Positions 56,886-64,000 of a stretch of 64,000 bases of DNA are shown here, piece after piece. Source of the stretch: Taeniopygia guttata (lineage: Eukaryota > Chordata > Aves > Passeriformes > Estrildidae); NCBI RefSeq assembly GCF_048771995.1, contig NC_133032.1, forward strand, positions 23,895,501-23,959,500. Reading direction: 5' to 3'. Position numbers and translations under genes: made by a program. The notes beneath the pieces are model-generated. The model saw nothing but the letters and a program-made list of their open reading frames with translations, did not search any database and was not told the origin of the DNA. Position 1 is the first letter of the stretch; each line of letters starts with the position of its first letter.

Positions 56886-59800
56886 TTGTTACATCTTATC
56901 CGCACCCATCACAACATGACTTTGGAGCAAAGTGGATGGGTTGTCCCTTTGTACTACTTTCTGTTTTTTGATATGGTTTATGTTAGTTTACTGTGTGTTT
57001 GGCTGCTTTCTTTGATACTTGTTTCATCAAAACCTTCAGAGATGCCGCCTTTTGCAGTTCATCCTGCCACTCTAAAGGAAGCATTAAACTGAGTAGTGGA
57101 TGCATTTTTGTTACCTTGCCAACAACATGCTGGGGAGAAACTTTGGGCCGGAGCAGCACAAACTGTCTATTACAGCAAGTGTAATCTATAGCAGGAGTTT
57201 TCTACTACCAAACTGTCAAAATCAAGGGATTAACACTACTGCCTTCTGAGAGGGGCACTTGTAGGAGGAGAGAATCCTGACAGTGTTGCACAAAAGATTA
57301 AATTGCTGATGATATTTAGACATGGTTTAAGGTTCAGAATATCTTTTCCTATAACATATTAATGAAATCTAGGATGTGGGCCAAACTTGCAAGTTGAGGT
57401 TTGCCTTTCTATTTCCTCAGATGTTGCATTTTCATAATTTCTTGCTATCTATTTGGAAGAGACTGTCTCTTATTCTCCAAAGGCTACGTGACAATTAGGT
57501 GTCCTGATACGCTTTTCTCTTCTGGTTGCATTTATTAATTTTTTTTCCATCTGAGAGTTTTTGTGAGTATTTTGCAATGCCAAAATAGCAAGGCTCCAAG
57601 CAAGCAAAGGCAGTAGAAATTGTTCATCATCCCTTCATCTTGGAAATGTATTTATCCTTCTGATTTGTACAGTTGAGGCCCATTGTATCGTTGGGTGCTC
57701 TCTGCACCACTCTTACAGAGGGGTGATGTTTTCCAAACTCTTTGTTTGGTTTCTAGTTGTGTCCTACAAACATGCTTGCCCTGGTGATGCTGTTTATCTT
57801 GACTGAAAGGTTATCTGGTGCCAAGGTACTCACTGGCTGGGCTGTAACAGACACCTGCCTTCAGTAATACACCTACCCCTATTTTCATTTTGTTCTGATG
57901 TCATCTGAGACGCTGTGATTCTGTGTTTGAAATAGGTGAGGGGAAAAAAACTCCTCCTCAGACTGCTTATATAGACATAAGGAAAAGCTGTGGGAGACCT
58001 TATGGCTTTAAGGTCTGAGTGCTGTTGTCTAGAAGATAACTGTATCTTTAAGAAAAAAATGGCTATTTATATTCAGTGTCTATCTGAAATCATGTTTACC
58101 CTACAGTTTTTATTAAACCCGAGTTAATTTTCCTCCCATCTTTCCATAGCTGCAGGAGCTTTGCCAGTGATGCATTATAATAACTGCAGTGGAAGGTGGC
58201 GCAGGCCACGTGCCAGGTTCCCATTCCGACTCCGTGGGCTGGCCTGGAGACTTGCTGCCCAGCGGGGCCACACTGCTCCTGCCCATGCTGCTCTGGAGCT
58301 GTGGCTGGCTGAGGCCAGCTCTGGCAACCCCTACTGAGGAGCCCCAGATGCCCTGGAGAGGCTCAGACCTGCAACTGAGTGCTCTTCGGTTAAAAATAAT
58401 AATTATGAATCTTTAATTACTCTGTCTCTCTCCTGTCTCCCTTCTGTCCATTACTCAGAAGGGTTCTTGAAATAGAGTAATTAGCATCACATTTTCACAT
58501 GGCAGTCTTGTGCTCTTTTTAAAAATACAAGATCTCTGTGTCTGTTATCTTTTATTTTGTGTGATGAGCAAGGATTATTTGCTCTTTCTGATCCTGTGAT
58601 GTTTTTATCAGGACTGTCTTGGCTGAGGTGAGTGCTGTGAATCACAGCTCTGTCGGCTTTGGCTTTTTCATCTGATCTTCTTCAGTCAACCAACACGTGC
58701 AGCCTGAGGCCCAGGAGCTGATGGGTTTATTGTCACATTGCTTTCACAGGCACAATTTGCTGTTGGTTCAGATCTGAAATCTTGTTCAGCTTGGATACTC
58801 ACACGGGTAATTTGCAGAGAAACTTCGGTATCTGACACGCTTGTCCTTGGCAAGTTTGGAAGAAGTTGTTGCAGTCTGAGCTGTCTGCAGAGGTGGATTA
58901 CCTGGGGATCCAGGGGATGGATGCCTGACATACCCAGCATATGCATATAGTACAGAGGTGCTGGGTGAGTGTGTGAGACACAGCAGAGATCTCTGTATTG
59001 GTGTGTCTGGCTTCTGTTGCACGTCTTCTGGTACCCTTGCAATTTGCTGGCATTCCTGGGCACAGTTCCTTTTTTCTCAGTTGGTTTTTTCTACCAGTTG
59101 TCCCAGGGGTTTTCCTTCAGCTCTGAAAAGCATCCAAATAAAACATTAAAGACCTGAGGGGCTGGTGAGTACAAGAGTTGTTCTTGGCCCAGCAGTAAAT
59201 CACAGTTCTGTGCTGTGAAGTGTAAGTTTTTAAGGAGGAATAATATGCTTCTGTAAAAGTGAAAATTTTTCCTGTAGGTTAATCCTATTCCATTATTGTC
59301 TTTAGCTCAGCTGTCTGGGCTAGGGTGCTTCTATGGAATGGGGTGAACATACACATTGCATATCCACATATGCATATATCAACATCTGAATTATAATATT
59401 TATGTGATATTCTGCTTCCATGAGAAATTTCTGTTAACATGTCAGCCCAAGGCATTGTAGAGGTTTTCTGATTTTCAACATTCTTTTTTGGCCTCCCACA
59501 TTTAGTGCTGCTGTATTTTAGTGTGTAGAGTGAACTGCACAGACTAAAATCAAAGTAAGCCCCAACAAAACCATTTAAAATTCTTCAATTCCCCCTAGTC
59601 TTTAGTAAGATGTTTTAGTTTATGCAGTAAAATCAGCAAAACTAATTTTCTTTCTCCCTCAGCTGAATGGTTCGTACATAAGAGATTGTCTTCAGTGCCT
59701 TACAGCATTTTAATGCTCAGCAGAGCATATTTTTGGAGTGTTTGTAATAGATGAGTAAATAAAAACCATTCTTTCTGTAGATAAAAACTTACTTTTTCCT

Positions 59801-62800
59801 CATTCTACTGCTCTCTTCTCTGTTGCTTTATTTATTTATCTATTTCATATTGGGGAAATCTGGTTAAATTTAGCTATCACCTAAGAGAATTGCACTAGTG
59901 TGTAGCAGTAATTGTCATTTCTTGAAAATGATATCAATGCTTGGGACCAATGCCAGCTGTGTGGTCTTAGGCTGTAAAATCACCTGAACATGAGATGCTT
60001 GCATCTAGGCATGGTTTATATTGGTCACAAGCATGTAGAAACAACACCACAGTTGTTTTTCATTTTCCATGTTTTGTTTTTCTAATAAATTAAGCTCTGT
60101 TTTGGTTTGAATTATCTGTGAAGAGATGTTCTTTTTAGGAATATGGATGCTGATCCATGTCACTGCGTAACCCTTATGTGATAGATTTGTCTGTCATTTA
60201 TACAGGCTGGATGCAAGCTGGATGTTCTTACAGGGAAGAGCTCAGTGTCCTGTAACATCTGTCTTGTGCCTTCCTAATTAGTTACTTTATGAAAATTAAT
60301 TTTCACTACTTACAAAAAAATGCACTTCATGTGCTTTATTTTGTCCAGACTTTATGCCTATGTGAAGAAGAGAATGCAAACTGGCAGTCAGGGTTTTTTG
60401 TTGCCTTTCATGCCATATAAGCTAGATATTTTCTCTTTGGAGTCAAACTGTGGAGCCTGTTGAAGCTAAAGTTTAGCAGGCTGGGGCTTTTATTTTCATG
60501 AGATGCGTGTCATTTGCAGGTACTACTACTGTTTTTTTTTTAAGGTTGCTTTATTTTTTTTCCTGTTTGCATACCTTTCTCCCAGCCTCTTTCCCTTGAA
60601 CCTTTTTAGAGATCTCGGGAGAAGTTGAGGGAGTTGCTGACATAGCAGAAAATGAGATAATCACAGAAAAGAAATGTCCCACACAGCTCTGAATTATGTC
60701 AACAGTCATCCATAGGACTTTAATTCCTCCAGGTACTTGAGGTTATCTTTACAAGAAATCTATATATAATTTGCATCCATATATGGCAGGTTTTTTTAAA
60801 GCAATCAGAGTAACAAAATGCTGTTAAGTGTTCTTAAGAAATCAGAGTTCTTATACCTGCTTTCTGTTGGATCATGTCCTTGAAAATATTTTAGGTTCCT
60901 GGCCAAAGTGTTTCCCCTTTCTCAAAGCTACACTCTGAATGCAAAGTTGTCATTGAATCTTGTGTTGATTTTGAAAGCATTAACAGCAATCCAGCACAGG
61001 GCATTTGAGGCACTCTATGTTCTTCAGTTTTTCCCAATACTCATTAACTGGGTTGAACTCTTCCAAGAGAGGAAATTCTTTTGCCTATGTACGGGCTCTG
61101 ATGGACAAGTTCTGGCAGATTTGATTTGTGGTGTAAGGAATTTCCTCCTTTTCAGCTACAGGTTCATGGCTTGCCTTAAACATTTTTCTGGTGTGTTTTG
61201 CCCCAAGACCAGTGAGGACAGAAGGGATGGCTTGCCAGTGCTGTTGTCGCTGTAGCAAAAGCGTGTCCCTGCTGGCACTGGCCAGCTGAGGTGGCAGTAA
61301 AAGGGTTCACGTGAGCAGTGCACTGATGTGCTGGCAGCCTGGAAGGGATGGGTCTGGGCCTTTGCTTGCTCCTTGCCCTACATTCCTACTTCACCCCGCA
61401 CACCGCCAGCGTGTGCTGGGCTGCTGACTGAGCTGCTGAGACTCAAGCCAGACTCACTGCCTCCTGGAGAGTAGGATTCAGCTCCCCAGAATTGTTCTGT
61501 AGCCCTCATGGGTGTTAGAGGAGTCTGTAGGGGAGTGGGTGGCTGTAGAGCATGTTTGGGGGAAGTGGGACTATCCCTTCTCCCAGGACAGCTTTGCTGT
61601 GTTGCAGATGTGGCACGTGCCTTGTTCTGGTGTCTGTGCTGCTGGAGAGGCACAGAGTTGGTGCTTGGGGACATCAGCACCTCAGGTTGTCACAGCTCTC
61701 CCCCACCATGGCTTGCCAGAGCCCTATGACAGAGTGACTTTTTGACCTGGAAAAAAAAATCCAAAACATTCTGGCAGTTCAAATCTCCAGAACAGAGGCA
61801 GTTCCCAAATTTGAGGTTTCAGTCTTTCTTTTCAAGTCTGTGAAAGCTGATGTGACTGAACTTTCATAACAGCCTCAGTCTGTGTGACTGTGACCTGATA
61901 GCTCCCAATTTAGGGCAGTAAGGCTCTCTGCTTTAATTTCTGGTAAGCACAGAAGACAAGGTAGAAAGAATGGAAGATTTGCATTCTTTAGGCTACTAAA
62001 TGGAGGATGCTGATGGATAGCAAAAACTTGCAATGTTTCCTAGAGAAGCCTTGTCTAAAAATGCAGTTAATGTAATATATTTTCCGAGGATTTATATGAC
62101 TGCATCAAGTTTAAATGTCCAAGAACTATTTGACAGTAAAGGGGGAAAAAAAAGTGAAAAATCTGGGCAATAACTCATGCTTTATGGAGCAAAGCATCTA
62201 CCTCCTGCCTAGTTTAAAAGAAACTTCCTCTGTAAATAGGGTTTGATGAACAACATGTCTCTGCAAGACCTAGAAAAAAGAAGCATTAGAAGTTTGGTCT
62301 GCTCGCAATAAGCAAAGGCAGTTACAGAAGAGTAATGGTGCCCATTAAAAATGAGTAATTTCTGCAGGAAGAAATGCCCTCACCAGTGACTACAGCAAAG
62401 AAAAAGAGGTGCAAAAAGCAGAGCTCCAAACCAGACAAAACTAGGGAAGAACATATACATGTTACAGAGCCATAGCCAGGAATTACTATCTGGAAATACA
62501 TACGAAAGGTATAATTTTTATCCAGCAGGTTTTACAGCAACATTGCCTCTTTTCTAGTAACCAAGATATTTGGTCCATAGCAAGTTTTATTTTGAATAAT
62601 CATAGAAAACCAAGTTATTCACCGTGGGGAAAAGCAAAGTGAAAGATGGGTAACAGTGACGACAGCAGGAGCAATGGTTGTTATCACTCAGCTTGCACAC
62701 AGACATTGTCAAAAACAAGTTTTAGTCCTTCCTTGCACTCTTATGGAACAGAAGAGTTTGGGGTGATGAAGAACTGTAGTTTTTGTACTGGAATAACAAA

Positions 62801-64000
62801 GACTAGGCTTCTAGTCTCTGACCTGGTGTAAAAGTGATGGGGCCAGATAATGTTTCTGATACTGCTGTTATGTGGACTGGTGATTCCACCTCCAAACCCG
62901 GCACATTTAGATAGTCACTGATACCGTGGTGAAGTTGGCATGCATTGAACTTCAGTTTATTATTTTGCTTTTATTGCATCTTATTAAAGCATGAATGGCT
63001 CCCTGATACTCTCTAAAAGGTATGATGGTTTAATCTTCTGGTTGTTCATTTTTACCACTATTTAGCTCATTTTCTCCTTGAGGGCTTATTATTGAATTCT
63101 TCATTCAGTGACATTGTTGCCCTTTTTAAATCAACCTTCTAGAATTTAACATATGATGTTGCATATAAGGATGAGACCATTACTACTTCATTATTTTCAC
63201 TCCAGTAATTTTTATACTACAGTGAACACCCTGATGAAACATTTATCTGGAAGAGGCTATAATGTAAAGGAAACGTAATTAAATATAGGAGCTAAATATT
63301 GAACTCCTGACTTGAGGCTGAACTGATAAATGAAATTAAATTTGCATGAGAGGAAAAAAAGCATTGTAAAACTTGTCCAGTGTTGCATTTTAATGTTTTA
63401 GTCAACCACATCTACAAAGCAAGCTGTATATATCAACTACAGTAATTGCTAATTTTTGAAGGTCTTATTTAGAATGCACTTATTGTAATTGTGTAATACT
63501 AGAGTTCCTTGGCCTTTGAAAAAGGAAAAAGAACGAATCATCTGCATTTAAAATTCAAGCAGCACTGATGCAGAAGAGTCAAGTATGACATAGTTTGGTT
63601 TCCCTAGACAGATTTAAAAAAAAACAAAGCAAACAAAAACGAGTAAAGGATTATACTTTATAAACAAGATTGCTGAAGACAAATCAGTCTGTGTCCCTCA
63701 TATAAATTCAGGTGTCAGAGCAGACCTTGCTTTTGGAAGCTCTGCATATCTGCCCTCTCTGCATATGTGCTCAGACTTCTTGGCACTCCCTGTCCCTGAA
63801 TCAGGAAGACAGAATTTACTTTCCTGTTGGACTAATTATAGTTCTTTAAAGAGATTAGTTAACCCTTCTTCTCCTACAGTGCGACTTTTTCAGTGAATCC
63901 CATGTCAGAAGAAGGCTGCTGCTTGGGATGGCTTTCAGGGATTGGCAGTGGCAGTACAATGATGCTTACAGCCAGTCTCATGTTGGACATGTGCTGGTTA
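56886..64000. other. ANKRD44: Intron 1 segment to window end, no exon seen
   Basis: AT-rich intronic DNA with no recognised gene. A GC-rich patch lies at 58190-58380. Octamer-like palindromic stretches (cagcatatgcatata at 58935-58949, acatatgcatatat near 59366-59380) recall the MORE element at 25.9 kb but are imperfect. I found no ankyrin-repeat exon before the end. Confidence 0.55.

Larger units (their letters stand above)
21343..64000 (+). other. ANKRD44: ANKRD44 intron 1 (continues past window end)
   Basis: At least 42.6 kb of intron follow the nine-codon exon. I searched for the expected second exon, which should start PPLVQAIFSGD and continue into ankyrin repeats with TPLH motifs, in the forward frames and found none. 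The human intron 1 is also very long. Contents that can be named are listed separately: CR1 pieces, simple repeats, a CpG micro-island and motif-level sites. Confidence 0.8.

Overview
This is vertebrate nuclear DNA, most likely from a bird. Evidence: spliced exons with GT/AG borders, about 40% GC background with few CpGs, one strong CpG island, and several decayed CR1-family LINE copies, the typical avian/reptilian retroposon. There are no operons, no CRISPR array and no phage. A crocodilian or turtle source cannot be ruled out from sequence alone.

Layout, all genes on the + strand. (1) Bases 1-1805 carry the last three coding exons of SF3B1, the HEAT-repeat subunit of the U2 snRNP SF3b complex. 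They encode the C-terminal 142 residues, followed by a 3' UTR with a textbook poly(A) signal at 2103-2108 and a second one at 2250-2255. (2) About 2,260-20,740 is an intergenic interval of about 18.5 kb. I recognise a CR1 fragment, simple repeats and one exon-like segment (3162-3295) of unknown status. (3) About 20,750-21,720 is a CpG island containing the promoter and first coding exon of ANKRD44, a regulatory ankyrin-repeat subunit of protein phosphatase 6. Only nine codons are coding (21316-21342, MAVLKLADQ) before a GT donor. (4) From 21,343 to the window end is the first intron of ANKRD44. It contains more CR1 pieces, an ancient CR1/L3 reverse-transcriptase fragment, a 136-bp CpG-dense micro-island, a 17-bp perfect inverted repeat around a TA microsatellite, and a few strong transcription-factor-like palindromes. 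I found no second ANKRD44 exon, so it probably lies beyond base 64,000.

SF3B1 followed by ANKRD44, tail to head, is the conserved vertebrate gene order (human 2q33). It independently supports assigning the nine-codon exon to ANKRD44 rather than to its paralogue ANKRD28.

I did not find a previously undescribed multi-gene system. Most of the window is non-coding, and the open frames of 60-165 codons scattered through it are what chance predicts. The points most worth checking are regulatory: the overlapping upstream AUG at ANKRD44, the intronic CpG micro-island, the POU and RUNX/ETS motifs in intron 1, and the exon-like block after SF3B1.
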